Shown in pieces: positions 1-9,181 of a DNA stretch of 64,000 nt. The stretch covers positions 36,875 through 100,874 of the forward strand of contig NZ_NHRY01000245.1 in NCBI RefSeq assembly GCF_002937115.1, given 5' to 3'. Below the pieces are notes generated by a model, which saw only the letters and a list, made by a program, of their open reading frames with translations, ran no database searches and was not told the DNA's origin. This DNA is from Rhodopila globiformis. Lineage in GTDB: Bacteria > Pseudomonadota > Alphaproteobacteria > Acetobacterales > Acetobacteraceae. Within the stretch, counting starts at the first letter, position 1; the number at the start of each line of letters is the position of its first letter. A program made the translations under genes and the position numbers.

Positions 1-1056
1 GGTCTTGTCGTTGTCGCTCGCGGTGTTGTCGCCGTCGGACGCCTGCGCCGCGTAGATGTTCCAGCTGTCCGGGTTGTAGCGGTCCTTGATGACGCGCTGC
101 ATCTCCTCCAGCGCCGTGGACACGACAGTGCCGCCGGTTTCCGGGCTGTTGAAGAAGGTATCCTCGTCAACTTCCGACGCCTGGTGGGTGTGGCGGATGA
201 ACACCACGTCCACGTTCTTGTACCGGCGCTTGAGGAAGATGTACAGCAGCACGTAGAACCGCTTGGCGAGGTCCTTCATGTGCTCGGTCATCGAGCCGGA
301 GACGTCCATCAGGCAGAACATAACCGCCTGCGCCACTGGCCTGGGCTGCGGGTCGAACCGCTTGTAGCGCACGTCCAGCGGATCGATGTAGGGGATCAAC
401 CCGATGCGGCGTACCTTGCGCGCAAGCTCCGCCTCCAGCCGGATGCGGCGTTCCTCATCGCTGCCGTCGTTCAGTTCCTCGATTTCGTCGCGCAGCGCCT
501 GCAGTTCGTCGGGCTTGGGACGGCGCAGCGCGATGCGGCGGGAAAGGCTGTTCCGCACCGTGCGGTTGAGCGCGAGGTTGGCGGGCGAGCCGGTCACCGA
601 GTAGCCGGCCCGGTGCCAGACCATCGCCTCGGCATTCACGACCTTCCGCTTGGCAAGGTCGGGAAGCTCGAGGTCCTCCAGGAACAGGTCGACGAATTCA
701 TCCCGCGACAGGGCGAAGCGGAAATCGTCCTCGCCCTCGCCATCCGGGCTGCCTTCCGATCCGCCGCCGCCGCCGCCGCTCGGCGGCCGCTGGATCGTAT
801 CGCCAGCGATGTATTCCTTGTTGCCGGGCAGCAGGTAGTCGCGGATGCCGCCGCCGCTGCCGCGCCGGAACGACGGCTCATGGACACCCTGCGCGGGCAG
901 CACCACCTCGCCGCCTTCGTCGGCGTCCTTGATGCTGCGGCTCCCCGCGCTTTCATGCACGGCCTTGCGGATCTGCGATTTGGCACGCCGCATGAAGCGT
1001 TGCCGGTTTGACAGATTTTTCCCACTCGGGTTCAGGCGGCGGTCGACAATGTGCAT
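1..1056 (-). CDS. yeaH: YeaH/YhbH family protein (DUF444), C-terminus beyond window
   Basis: DUF444 protein, the usual partner of the PrkA kinase encoded just upstream; the pair is linked to nitrogen starvation and stress survival in enterobacteria. Reading leftward from 1056, 352 codons stay open to the window edge (E. coli YeaH is about 427 aa, so the C-terminus is missing). Visible parts are a glycine-rich linker near residues 93-99, a charged helical middle, and a von Willebrand A-like segment with a DxSGS metal-site motif at 251-255 (MDVSGSMTEHM). The start ATG lies 38 bp after the prkA stop, so the two genes form one minus-strand operon. In many genomes a SpoVR family gene follows; here that position is outside the window. 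The family assignment is firm; the molecular function is not established. Confidence 0.9.
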   Translation of the reverse strand, partial: MHIVDRRLNPSGKNLSNRQRFMRRAKSQIRKAVHESAGSRSIKDADEGGEVVLPAQGVHEPSFRRGSGGGIRDYLLPGNKEYIAGDTIQRPPSGGGGGGSEGSPDGEGEDDFRFALSRDEFVDLFLEDLELPDLAKRKVVNAEAMVWHRAGYSVTGSPANLALNRTVRNSLSRRIALRRPKPDELQALRDEIEELNDGSDEERRIRLEAELARKVRRIGLIPYIDPLDVRYKRFDPQPRPVAQAVMFCLMDVSGSMTEHMKDLAKRFYVLLYIFLKRRYKNVDVVFIRHTHQASEVDEDTFFNSPETGGTVVSTALEEMQRVIKDRYNPDSWNIYAAQASDGDNTASDNDKT

Positions 1057-1094
1057 AATGTGCCTGTGACACCTTTCAGCCTGGGCGGACTTAA

Positions 1095-3041
1095 TCAGCC
1101 CGCCTGCTTCACACGCATATACCACTCTACGAGACGTCTGACCTGCCGTTCCGTGTAACCGCGGGCGGTCATGCGCTCGACGAACTCGGTGTGTTTCTTT
1201 TCAGTCTCACTGTCCTTCTTCGAGCCGAAGCTGATGACGGGCAGCAACTCCTCAACCTGGCTGAACATACGCCGTTCGATCACGTCGCGGATCTTCTCAT
1301 AACTCGTCCACGACGGATTCTTTCCGTTGTTGTTCGCCCGGGCACGCAGGCAGAACTTCACCACCTCGTTACGGAAGTCTTTCGGGTTGGCAATGCCCGC
1401 CGGCTTCTCAATCTTGGTCAACTCCTGATTGAGCAGTTCCCGGTTCAGCAACTGGCCCGTATCGGCATCCTTGAAGTCGATGTCCTCGATCCAGGCGTCG
1501 GCGTATGACACATAGCGGTCAAACAGGTTCTGGCCATAGTCGTGGTAGGACTCGAGGTAGGCCTTCTGGATCTCATTGCCGATGAATTCGGCGTAACGCG
1601 GCGCGAGCTCGCCCTTGATGAACTCCAGGTAGCGCTTCTCGGTATCCTGCGGCATCTGCTCGCGCCGGATCGCCTGCTCGAGCACATACATCAGATGCAC
1701 CGGATCCGCTGCGATCTCGGTCGTGTCGTGGTTGAACGTCGCCGCCAGCACCTTGAAGGCGAAGCGGGTGGAGGCGCCATCCATGCCTTCCTCGACCCCG
1801 GCCGTGTCCTTGTACTCCTGCAGGCTGCGGGCGCGCGGATCGGTCTCCTTCAGGCTCTCGCCATCATAGACCCGCATCTTGGCGAAGATGGTGGAGTTCT
1901 CGTGCCGCCGCAGCCGGCTCAGCACCGAGAACCGCGCCAGCATCTCCAGCGTCGCCGGCGCGCAGGGCGCGGCCGCGAGCTCGGAGCGGGAGACCAGTTT
2001 CTCGTAGATCTTCTGCTCTTCCGTCACGCGCAGGCAGTACGGCACCTTGATGACGTAGATGCGGTCGATGAAGGCTTCGTTGTTCTTGTTGTTCTTGAAG
2101 CTCTGCCACTCCGACTCGTTGGAGTGCGCCATGATGATGCCGGAGAACGGGATCGCGCCGATGTTCTCGGTACCGATGTAATTGCCTTCCTGCGTCGCGG
2201 TCAGCAGCGGGTGCAGCATCTTGATCGGCGCCTTGAACATCTCGACGAACTCGAGCATGCCCTGGTTGGCCCGGTTCAGGCCGCCGGAGTAGCTGTAGGC
2301 GTCCGGGTCGTTCTGCGCATGCAACTCAAGCTTGCGGATGTCCACCTTGCCGACAAGCGAGGAGATGTCCTGGTTGTTCTCGTCACCCGGCTCGGTCTTG
2401 GCGACGGCGATCTGGCGCAGCCGCGACGGCATCAGCTTCTGCACCCGGAAGCGGGAGATGTCGCCGCTGAACTCATCCAGCCGCTTGATGCACCACGGGC
2501 TCATCAGCCCGGTCAGCCGCCGGCGCGGGACGTTGTAGCGGTCTTCCAGCACCGGCCCCATGCGCTCGGGGTCGAACAGGCCGAGCGGGCTTTCGAATAC
2601 CGGGCTGAGCTGGTCGCCGGCCTTCAGCACATAGATGGGGTAGGTCTCCATCAGTGCCTTCAGCCGCTCGGCCAACGACGACTTGCCGCCGCCGACGGGG
2701 CCGAGCAGGTACATGATCTGCTTGCGCTCTTCCAGGCCCTGGGCGGCGTGGCGCAGGAAGCCGACGATGCGCTCGATCGTCTCTTCCATGCCGTAGAATT
2801 CATTGAACGCCGGATAGACGCGGATGGTGCGGTTCATGAAGATCCGCCCCAGGCGGGCGTCCTTCGAGGTATCGACCATCTCCGGCTCGCCGATGGCCGC
2901 GAGCAGCCGCTCGGTCGCCGTCGCATACATCATCTGATCCGAGCGGCAGGCTTCCAGGTACTCGGACAACGACATCTCGGCTTCGCGGGTCGTTTCGAAG
3001 CTTCGGGCGTAGGCGGTGAAAATGTCATCGACCGGCTGCAT
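1095..3041 (-). CDS. prkA: PrkA/YeaG serine protein kinase
   Basis: AAA-type ATPase/serine kinase of the PrkA (YeaG) family, 648 aa, close to the 644 aa of E. coli YeaG. A Walker A motif GPVGGGKS sits at 114-121, preceded by an ERIVGFLRHAA segment and followed by the long PrkA C-terminal domain (ARANNNGKNPSW, YEKIRDVIERRMF). I chose the ATG at 3041 because AAGGAG lies 6 nt upstream; the longer reading frame to 3071 would add ten residues without a ribosome site. It is cytosolic and co-transcribed with the DUF444 gene downstream. In other bacteria the module is under RpoS/NtrC-type stress control; no regulator site is obvious here. Confidence 0.95.
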   Translation of the reverse strand: MQPVDDIFTAYARSFETTREAEMSLSEYLEACRSDQMMYATATERLLAAIGEPEMVDTSKDARLGRIFMNRTIRVYPAFNEFYGMEETIERIVGFLRHAAQGLEERKQIMYLLGPVGGGKSSLAERLKALMETYPIYVLKAGDQLSPVFESPLGLFDPERMGPVLEDRYNVPRRRLTGLMSPWCIKRLDEFSGDISRFRVQKLMPSRLRQIAVAKTEPGDENNQDISSLVGKVDIRKLELHAQNDPDAYSYSGGLNRANQGMLEFVEMFKAPIKMLHPLLTATQEGNYIGTENIGAIPFSGIIMAHSNESEWQSFKNNKNNEAFIDRIYVIKVPYCLRVTEEQKIYEKLVSRSELAAAPCAPATLEMLARFSVLSRLRRHENSTIFAKMRVYDGESLKETDPRARSLQEYKDTAGVEEGMDGASTRFAFKVLAATFNHDTTEIAADPVHLMYVLEQAIRREQMPQDTEKRYLEFIKGELAPRYAEFIGNEIQKAYLESYHDYGQNLFDRYVSYADAWIEDIDFKDADTGQLLNRELLNQELTKIEKPAGIANPKDFRNEVVKFCLRARANNNGKNPSWTSYEKIRDVIERRMFSQVEELLPVISFGSKKDSETEKKHTEFVERMTARGYTERQVRRLVEWYMRVKQAG

Positions 3042-4164
3042 CGGCCGCTCCTTCGTTAAGGGTGGTGCCACGCTGCGTCGGGGTCACATGCGTCCAGGCA
3101 TGCAAGATGGGTGCAATCGTAGCGTAAGTGGGTAGCGTCGCGGGAATGTTTTCGCCGAGTCGCATCATGGAACCTTCGCGTCGAGCCCTGCCGCCGTCAT
3201 GGAGCGGCCATTCCTGAAGTCCTTCGCATCGAAATGTCCTGTCGCCGGTTCGAAACCGGAACTGGCGTGCTTGGGTTGAGGCACTGTCCATCATTTCCTT
3301 GTGCAACCGCACCTGGAGTCACTGCACCGCACATCCCGGGCAGCCGATACGCATTCAAGGAAGAACCAGCGGCCCGTCTGGCAACGTCTAAGCGACCAAT
3401 CACCGAATAGTGAAAGCCCGCGCCGGCGAACTCAAGAAGATTCGCACGGGGACTGCGAAAAACCAAAGGAGCGGGTCGCGGAGGAATATATTGGGTGCGT
3501 TTCCTGAACCGACAAGTCAGCGCGGTGCGGCCGGTTCGCTGCGCCTCACCCGGCGTGGCGAGCGGTGTGGCGGCTGTCAGGTGCATCATGAGCGCCTCCA
3601 GACCCAGCGATGGGCCGAAAATTTGGCCACACCGAGGCAAACAGAATACACAGATGTTCTTAAGCAAAGGTTAACGCGTGCCGTTTTCGTTCCGAAGTTT
3701 TTGCTCATTGTGAGACGCTACACCAGGAATTATCCGGAGTGGCTGAAAATCTTTGTATGATCTGTCGCTGTGCAGCCATTGCTGATTCGGAAGGCACGTG
3801 CCTTGGCATCGCGCGATGCATCCCATTGGTCATCCCATTGGCTACCCCACCGGCCATCCCGCTGGGAGCCGTCACCGGCGAGGGCCAATAATCCCCCGTC
3901 TTATCCGCGTGCTGCCGCGATTTTCCCATCAGCGCCATGCCTGCCTCCGGCCAACCGGAAACCGAGGATTATCACGGGCGGGCGGCGAATGGTGTTAAGT
4001 AACAAACAATCGCGGCGGAAGCGGCGTCATCCGGCCGCGGCGCCGCCGTCCCGGTGGCAGCGGCTCGTTTCCGTCCACTATCATATCCTCTGACGGAACT
4101 CGTGACGGGATGATAAAAGCCCGCGTCACTCGTTTCGCCACACCGTCGCAGCACAGGCGCCGCC
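3042..4164. other. 1.1 kb intergenic region without a convincing gene
   Basis: Space between the divergent prkA and folP genes. Several short open frames cross it on both strands, but they overlap one another, show no recognisable domains and have no good ribosome sites. The segment must contain the promoters of both flanking units. A block of four 12-bp imperfect repeats (3819-3866) is the only ordered structure I see. Part of the region (3610-3760) is less GC-rich than the neighbours. Confidence 0.5.
3819..3866. repeat. four imperfect 12-bp tandem repeats
   Basis: Units CATCCCATTGGT, CATCCCATTGGC, TACCCCACCGGC and CATCCCGCTGGG follow each other without gaps. The first two differ by one base and the last two are diverged. 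They fall in non-coding space upstream of folP; function unknown. Confidence 0.75.
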
Positions 4165-5028
4165 ATGCCTTCGTCCACCGCCGGCCCCTATCCGGCCAGC
4201 CTCCGTCCGGCCAGCCAGTGGGCCGGCCTCTCGCTTGATCGTCCCCGGGTGATGGGCATCCTGAACGTCACGCCCGACAGTTTCAGCGACGGCGGCGGTC
4301 GGGTCGGTCCCGCGGATGCCATCGCGGCCGGCCTGGCGATGGCGGCCGATGGCGCGGACGTCATCGACGTCGGCGGCGAAAGCACCCGCCCGGGCGCCGG
4401 CGCGGTTCCGCCGGAGGTCGAGCAGGCGCGCGTCATGCCGGTGGTGCAGGCTCTGGCGCGCGCCGGGATATGCGTCTCGGTGGATACCCGGAACGCCGCC
4501 ACCATGCGGGCCGCGCTCGATGCCGGCGCGCGGATCATCAACGACGTCTCGGGGCTGGCGCACGACCCGGGCGCCGCCGCCACGGTCGCGGCCTATGGCT
4601 GTTCGATCGTCGTGATGCACATGCGCGGCGTCCCGGCGACGATGAACAGCCTGGCGACTTATGCCAACGTCGTGCCCGAGGTTCGTGACGAGTTGCTGGC
4701 GCGGGTGGCGGCGGCCGAGGCCGTGGGAATCGCCCGGGACAATATCGCCATCGACCCGGGTATCGGCTTCGCCAAGCAGGCGGCGCAGTCCCAAGCGATC
4801 CTGCGCGATCTGGCGGTCTTCGCCGGCCTCGGCTATCCGGTGCTCGTCGGCGTCTCCCGCAAGGCCTTCATCGGCGCCTTGTCCGGCGAGCCCGAGGCAG
4901 CCCGGCGGCTGGGCGGATCCATCGCCGCTGCGATCTTTGCCGCGCTGCACGGCGCCACAATCTTTCGCGTACACGATGTTCGTGAAACCGTACAGGCCCT
5001 TCGCGTATGGCATGCGTTATGCCGATAA
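4165..5028 (+). CDS. folP: dihydropteroate synthase
   Basis: Cytosolic enzyme joining p-aminobenzoate to dihydropterin pyrophosphate in folate synthesis; the sulfonamide target. The 287-aa product shows the family signatures in order: GILNVTPDSFSDGG (31-44), GGESTRPGA (70-78), SVDTRN (105-110), NDVSG (126-130), the DPGIGFAK segment (197-204) and SRKAFIG (231-237). Length is normal (about 280 aa). It is the first gene of a plus-strand unit; glmM starts 69 bp downstream, a folP-glmM order common in bacteria. Usually ftsH precedes this pair, but here the upstream space holds no gene. The upstream ribosome site is weak, so the exact start is less certain than the identity. Confidence 0.95.
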   Translation: MPSSTAGPYPASLRPASQWAGLSLDRPRVMGILNVTPDSFSDGGGRVGPADAIAAGLAMAADGADVIDVGGESTRPGAGAVPPEVEQARVMPVVQALARAGICVSVDTRNAATMRAALDAGARIINDVSGLAHDPGAAATVAAYGCSIVVMHMRGVPATMNSLATYANVVPEVRDELLARVAAAEAVGIARDNIAIDPGIGFAKQAAQSQAILRDLAVFAGLGYPVLVGVSRKAFIGALSGEPEAARRLGGSIAAAIFAALHGATIFRVHDVRETVQALRVWHALCR

Positions 5029-5097
5029 CGCGCGGTTCAGCTTTCGTCCACGTGGTATGGTGTCGCAATTGCAATGCAGCGGAACAACAGGTTCGAC

Positions 5098-6468
5098 ATG
5101 ACGAAGACTCGGCGGCTGTTTGGGACTGACGGCATCAGGGGCAAGGCGAACGCGGAGCCCATGACAGCAGGGATCGCCCTGCGGCTGGGGCAGGCGGCCG
5201 GCCTGCTGTTCACCCGCGGCGAGCATCGCCATCGCGTCGTCATCGGCAAGGACACCAGGCTGTCCGGCTACATGATCGAGCCCGCGCTGACCGCCGGCTT
5301 CATCGGCGCCGGCATGGACGTCACCCTGCTCGGCCCGCTGCCGACTCCCGGCGTGGCGATGCTGACGCGCTCGCTGCGGGCCGATCTGGGCGTGATGATC
5401 TCGGCGTCGCACAATCCGTATGAGGACAACGGCATCAAGCTGTTCGGTCCCGACGGCAACAAGCTGTCGGACGCGATGGAGTGCCAGATCGAGGCGCTGA
5501 TGGACAGCAGCATCTGCAACAGGCTGGCCGAGCCGCACCGGCTGGGCCGCGCCTCCCGGCTCGAGGACGCGGCCGGGCGCTATATCGAGGCGGCGAAGGC
5601 CAGCTTCCCGCGCGGGTTGCGCCTGGATGGCATGCGCATCGTCGTCGATTGCGCCAACGGCGCCGCCTACAAGGTCGCGCCGTCGGTGCTGTGGGAACTC
5701 GGCGCCACCGTCATCCCCGCCGGCGTCACGCCGGACGGCTTCAATATCAATAGGGGCTGCGGCTCCACCGTGCCGGAATACATCTGCGCCCAGGTGCTGG
5801 AGCACAGCGCCCATCTCGGCATCGCCCTCGACGGCGACGCCGATCGGCTGGTGCTGGCGGATGAGCATGGGGAACTGGTGGATGGCGACCAGATCCTGGG
5901 CATGATCGCCGAAACCTGGCACCAGGCGGGCACGCTGCGCGGCGGCGGCATCGCCGCGACGGTGATGTCGAACCTGGGGCTGGAGCGGCACCTCGGCGCG
6001 CTCGGCCTGGCGCTGCACCGCACCAAGGTTGGCGACCGCTACGTCGCCGAGCACATGCGCACCAACGGGATGAATGTCGGCGGCGAGCAGTCCGGCCACC
6101 TGATTCTGACGGACTTCGCCACCACCGGCGACGGCCTGCTGGCGGCGCTGCAGGTGCTGGCGGTGCTGGTGCAGAAACAGCGCCCGGCGTCGGAGGTCTG
6201 CCAGGTGTTCACGCCGCTGCCTCAGCGGCTGAAGAACGTCCGGTTCAGTGGCGCGTCGCCGCTGCGGAACGATCACGTCCAGGCAGCGATCCGTGACCAG
6301 GAATCGCGCCTGAACGGCACCGGCCGCGTGCTGATCCGCGAAAGCGGCACCGAACCGCTGGTGCGGGTGATGGCCGAGGGCGAGGATGCCGATCTGGTGG
6401 CCGACGTCGTGGACTCGCTGTGCGAGCTGGTCGCCCGGGCCGCCCGGCCGCAGGAGACCGTGGCCTGA
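5098..6468 (+). CDS. glmM: phosphoglucosamine mutase
   Basis: Converts glucosamine-6-phosphate to glucosamine-1-phosphate on the route to UDP-GlcNAc, peptidoglycan and LPS. The 456-aa product has all four phosphohexomutase sites: the phosphoserine loop ISASHNP with Ser104, the Mg-binding DGDADR at 245-250, the sugar loop GGEQSGH, and the phosphate loop [12 protein letters not shown] near the C-terminus. I use the ATG at 5098 ([15 protein letters not shown]), which matches the family N-terminus; an ATG at 5074 would add eight residues. The stop overlaps the thiD start by one base (TGATG), implying translational coupling. Confidence 0.96.
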   Translation: MTKTRRLFGTDGIRGKANAEPMTAGIALRLGQAAGLLFTRGEHRHRVVIGKDTRLSGYMIEPALTAGFIGAGMDVTLLGPLPTPGVAMLTRSLRADLGVMISASHNPYEDNGIKLFGPDGNKLSDAMECQIEALMDSSICNRLAEPHRLGRASRLEDAAGRYIEAAKASFPRGLRLDGMRIVVDCANGAAYKVAPSVLWELGATVIPAGVTPDGFNINRGCGSTVPEYICAQVLEHSAHLGIALDGDADRLVLADEHGELVDGDQILGMIAETWHQAGTLRGGGIAATVMSNLGLERHLGALGLALHRTKVGDRYVAEHMRTNGMNVGGEQSGHLILTDFATTGDGLLAALQVLAVLVQKQRPASEVCQVFTPLPQRLKNVRFSGASPLRNDHVQAAIRDQESRLNGTGRVLIRESGTEPLVRVMAEGEDADLVADVVDSLCELVARAARPQETVA

Positions 6469-7271
6469 TGCAGGGACGGGTCCTGGTCATCGCCGGCTCG
6501 GATTCCGGCGGCGGCGCCGGAATCCAGGCCGACATCAAGACCATCACCGCGCTCGGCGCGTTCGCCGCGACCGCAATAACCGCGCTGACGGCGCAGAACA
6601 CGCTGGGCGTGCACGGCGTGCTGCCGGTGCCGCCCGCCTTCATCCGCCAGCAGATCGAGGTCGTGCTGTCCGACGTCGGCGCCGACGTCATCAAGATCGG
6701 CATGCTCGGCGATGCCACCACCATTGAGACGGTCTGCGACGCATTGACCGCCTTTGCCCCGGGCATTCCGGTGGTGCTCGACCCGGTCATGGTCGCCAAG
6801 GGCGGCCATCCGCTGCTGGCCGCCCAGGCGGTGGAGGTCCTGCGCCGGCGCCTGCTGCCGATGGCCGCGGTGATCACCCCGAACCTGCCGGAAGCCGAGG
6901 CGCTGACCGGCTTAACCATCACGACGGAACCTGAGATGCACGCCGCCGCCGCGTCCCTGCTGGCGCTCGGCGCTCCGGCCGTGCTGCTGAAGGGCGGCCA
7001 TCTCGCCTCCGACACCGTGACCGACCTGCTGGCCGCCGCCGGCACCGAGGCGTTCGCCGCGCCGCGCATCAAGACCCGGCACATCCACGGCACCGGCTGC
7101 ACCACTGCCTCGGCCATCGCCGCCGGCCTCGCCCAGGGCCTGACCCTGCGCGACTCGGTCCTCCGCGCCCGCGCCTATGTCCGCGCCGCTCTCGCCGGGG
7201 CGCCCGGCTTCGGTCACGGCCACGGGCCGCTCGACCACGCGGTGACGGTGGACGTGGGGCGGTTGGGGTAG
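6468..7271 (+). CDS. thiD: hydroxymethylpyrimidine/phosphomethylpyrimidine kinase
   Basis: Phosphorylates HMP and HMP-P to give the pyrimidine half of thiamine. The 267-aa ribokinase-fold product begins with the typical [14 protein letters not shown] (9-22), has the DPVM segment at 105-108, KGGH near 175-178 and the anion-hole/catalytic HGTGCT at 207-212. Its ATG shares one base with the glmM stop, so it is the last gene of folP-glmM-thiD. Hairpins directly after the stop probably end the transcript. A slightly longer frame from 6420 exists but lies inside glmM. Combining a cell-wall gene with a thiamine gene in one operon is arrangement rather than shared pathway. Confidence 0.95.
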   Translation: MQGRVLVIAGSDSGGGAGIQADIKTITALGAFAATAITALTAQNTLGVHGVLPVPPAFIRQQIEVVLSDVGADVIKIGMLGDATTIETVCDALTAFAPGIPVVLDPVMVAKGGHPLLAAQAVEVLRRRLLPMAAVITPNLPEAEALTGLTITTEPEMHAAAASLLALGAPAVLLKGGHLASDTVTDLLAAAGTEAFAAPRIKTRHIHGTGCTTASAIAAGLAQGLTLRDSVLRARAYVRAALAGAPGFGHGHGPLDHAVTVDVGRLG

Positions 7272-7276
7272 GAAGG

Positions 7277-7319
7277 CCAGGGCTCCGCCCTGGACCCGCA
7301 AAGGGGCGAAGCCCCTTTG
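7277..7319 (+). terminator. two stem-loops after thiD
   Basis: CCAGGGCTCCGCCCTGG (7277-7293) and AAAGGGGCGAAGCCCCTTTG (7300-7319) form two compact GC-rich hairpins within 50 bp of the thiD stop. The second is followed by few T residues, so it is an imperfect intrinsic terminator. A third hairpin, GAGGGGCAGCGCCCCTC, lies at 7431-7447 near the end of the opposing pqiB gene. Confidence 0.55.
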
Positions 7320-7329
7320 ATCCCATGAC

Positions 7330-7398
7330 GGCGGATGGACAGGAGGGGGCGACCGTGCCGGTTGCAACCGCTGTGTTGCCCCCTCCTGTCCATCCGCC
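7330..7398. repeat. 21-bp perfect inverted repeat between convergent genes
   Basis: The arm at 7330-7350 (GGCGGATGGACAGGAGGGGG then C) is exactly reverse-complemented at 7378-7398, with a 27-bp loop. It sits between the converging thiD and pqiB genes. It could act as a two-way transcription block or belong to a dispersed palindromic element family; only one copy is in this window. Confidence 0.8.
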
Positions 7399-7480
7399 AT
7401 TACCGGGTTCCAAGGGCCCATGGCGGGGTCGAGGGGCAGCGCCCCTCGCCTTTCCTATCCCAACCGCCCCACATCCACCG

Positions 7481-9181
7481 TCACTGGTAGCCGGTGTTGG
7501 CGCGGCCGCGGATCAGGGCCTCCGGGTGGCGGGTCAGCAGATCGGCCAGGACACGGATCGAGCGTGTGGCGTCGGAAAGTTGCCCCATCAGCCGATCGAG
7601 TTGGTGGCTGAAGGAGGAGTCCTCGCCGTAGCCGTTCTGGAGCGACCCCATCAGCTTGTTCATGCGGTTGACGGCGTCCTCCAGCCCGGCCGCCATCGCC
7701 GGCAGGCGCTTCGCCAGGGGGGCGACGCCCTGGTTGAGGTTGTCAACAAGGTCCTGTGTGCTGGCAAGCGTGCTGCGCAGGGTCGTGAGAGACTCCTGCA
7801 ACTGCTTGTTGTTGACCAGGGCGTTGGCGCCGGCCAGGGTCTGGTTCAGATTCTGGCCGATGGCCTCGAACGGTATGCTGTCCAGGCGGCTGACGAGGTT
7901 GCTCGCCGCGGTAGCAACATCTGTGCCGCTGCCGCCGAGCACCGGAACGACGTAGGCATTGCCCTCTTTCTTCAGCTCCTCCTGGCCGGCGTTGGAGCCG
8001 GCATTGGGGAAGGTATCCAGGTCGAGCTGCTTCTGGCCAGTCAGGAAATTCGTGGTTTCCAGCCTGACCCGCAGGCCGCGGCGGATCAGTTCCCGCATCC
8101 GCGAGTCGAGCCCGCCGCCGGTGGGCAGCTTGAGCATGGCGATGCGCCCGGGCTCGACGTTGAAGTGCACGGGCACCACGACGTTGTCGATTGCCTTGTC
8201 GTACTCCAGCGACACGCTGGACACCTCGCCCACTTTCAGGCCGCGCAGCGTCACCGGCGCCCCGGCCGCCAGACCGCTGACCGATGTGGTAAAGTTGGCA
8301 ACGAACTGAATGCTGCGCTTGAAGGTCGATGCGTCGGCCGCTTCCTTGGTCGGGTACAGGGTGAATTCGTGGTTGGCCGGGCTTTCGGCGGTGCCCGTCG
8401 ACTCGTCGGGCGTTTCGACCGCGATGCCGCCCAGCACCATCGAGCGCAGCGACTGCACCTTGAACCGAAGCCCGTTCGCGCCGAGCTGGACCGATGCGCC
8501 CGATGAATTCCAGAACCGGGAATCGTCGTGCACGTACTTGTCGAACGGGGCGCGGACAAAGACATGGATGGTGATGTTCCGCGCCATCTCGCCGACGTCC
8601 CAGCCAAGCACCTCGCCGATTTCAAGGTCGCGGAAGGTGACGGGCGAGCCGAGGTTGAGTCCCTCGACCGTGTCGGCCTTCAGTAGGAAGTTGCGGCCGG
8701 GAACGTCCGATTGCAGCACCGGCGGATTTTCCAGCCCGACGAAGTTGCGCTGCGGCTTCCCGCCCTCGGCCGACGGCAGCAGGTCGATGTAGGAGCCCGA
8801 AACCAGGGTGGACAGGCCACTGATCGAGCCGGCGAAGAAGCGCGGGCGGACCACCCAGAACTGCGCCTTGTCGGTCAGCAGCGGCTCGGCTTCCTTGTTC
8901 ATCCGCACCGTCACCAGCACGCGCCGCAGGTCCGGGGTCAGGGCGATCTTCTTCACCACGCCCATGTCCACTTCCTTGTGCCGGACATGCGACTGGTTCG
9001 CCTGAAGACCCTCGGCGGTCTCGAAGGTGATGGTGATCAGCGGCCCCTGCGCGGACAAGGTCTGCCAGGCCAGCCAGGCGCCGACGAGCAGCGTCACCAC
9101 CGGGATCGCCCAGATCAGCGACAGCCGGCGCTTGTGGTCGATCGGCGCGCGGACGACCGCGGCGGGCGCGCGGTCGCTCAT
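7481..9181 (-). CDS. pqiB: PqiB-type MCE-domain protein
   Basis: Paraquat-inducible protein B, a periplasm-spanning MCE (mammalian cell entry) protein thought to form a lipid-transport tunnel between the inner and outer membranes. The 566-aa product has one N-terminal membrane helix (about 21-38), then three MCE repeats; conserved phrases include SGLSTLVSGSYIDL, VTFRDLEIGEVLGW and VTLRGLKVGEVSSV. The C-terminal third is helical (ALVNNKQLQESLTTLRSTL), as in PqiB. The start at 9181 overlaps the pqiA stop as ATGA, indicating coupling. The outer-membrane lipoprotein PqiC that often completes the operon is not present downstream. Confidence 0.92.
   Translation of the reverse strand: MSDRAPAAVVRAPIDHKRRLSLIWAIPVVTLLVGAWLAWQTLSAQGPLITITFETAEGLQANQSHVRHKEVDMGVVKKIALTPDLRRVLVTVRMNKEAEPLLTDKAQFWVVRPRFFAGSISGLSTLVSGSYIDLLPSAEGGKPQRNFVGLENPPVLQSDVPGRNFLLKADTVEGLNLGSPVTFRDLEIGEVLGWDVGEMARNITIHVFVRAPFDKYVHDDSRFWNSSGASVQLGANGLRFKVQSLRSMVLGGIAVETPDESTGTAESPANHEFTLYPTKEAADASTFKRSIQFVANFTTSVSGLAAGAPVTLRGLKVGEVSSVSLEYDKAIDNVVVPVHFNVEPGRIAMLKLPTGGGLDSRMRELIRRGLRVRLETTNFLTGQKQLDLDTFPNAGSNAGQEELKKEGNAYVVPVLGGSGTDVATAASNLVSRLDSIPFEAIGQNLNQTLAGANALVNNKQLQESLTTLRSTLASTQDLVDNLNQGVAPLAKRLPAMAAGLEDAVNRMNKLMGSLQNGYGEDSSFSHQLDRLMGQLSDATRSIRVLADLLTRHPEALIRGRANTGYQ

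Noticed and set aside
3231..3262. GGTTCGAAACC word resembling a tRNA T-arm
   Set aside because: No matching acceptor, anticodon or D arms could be found on either strand; it is just a short palindrome.
7325..8506. 393-aa plus-strand frame over pqiB
   Set aside because: Antisense to pqiB with no family features.
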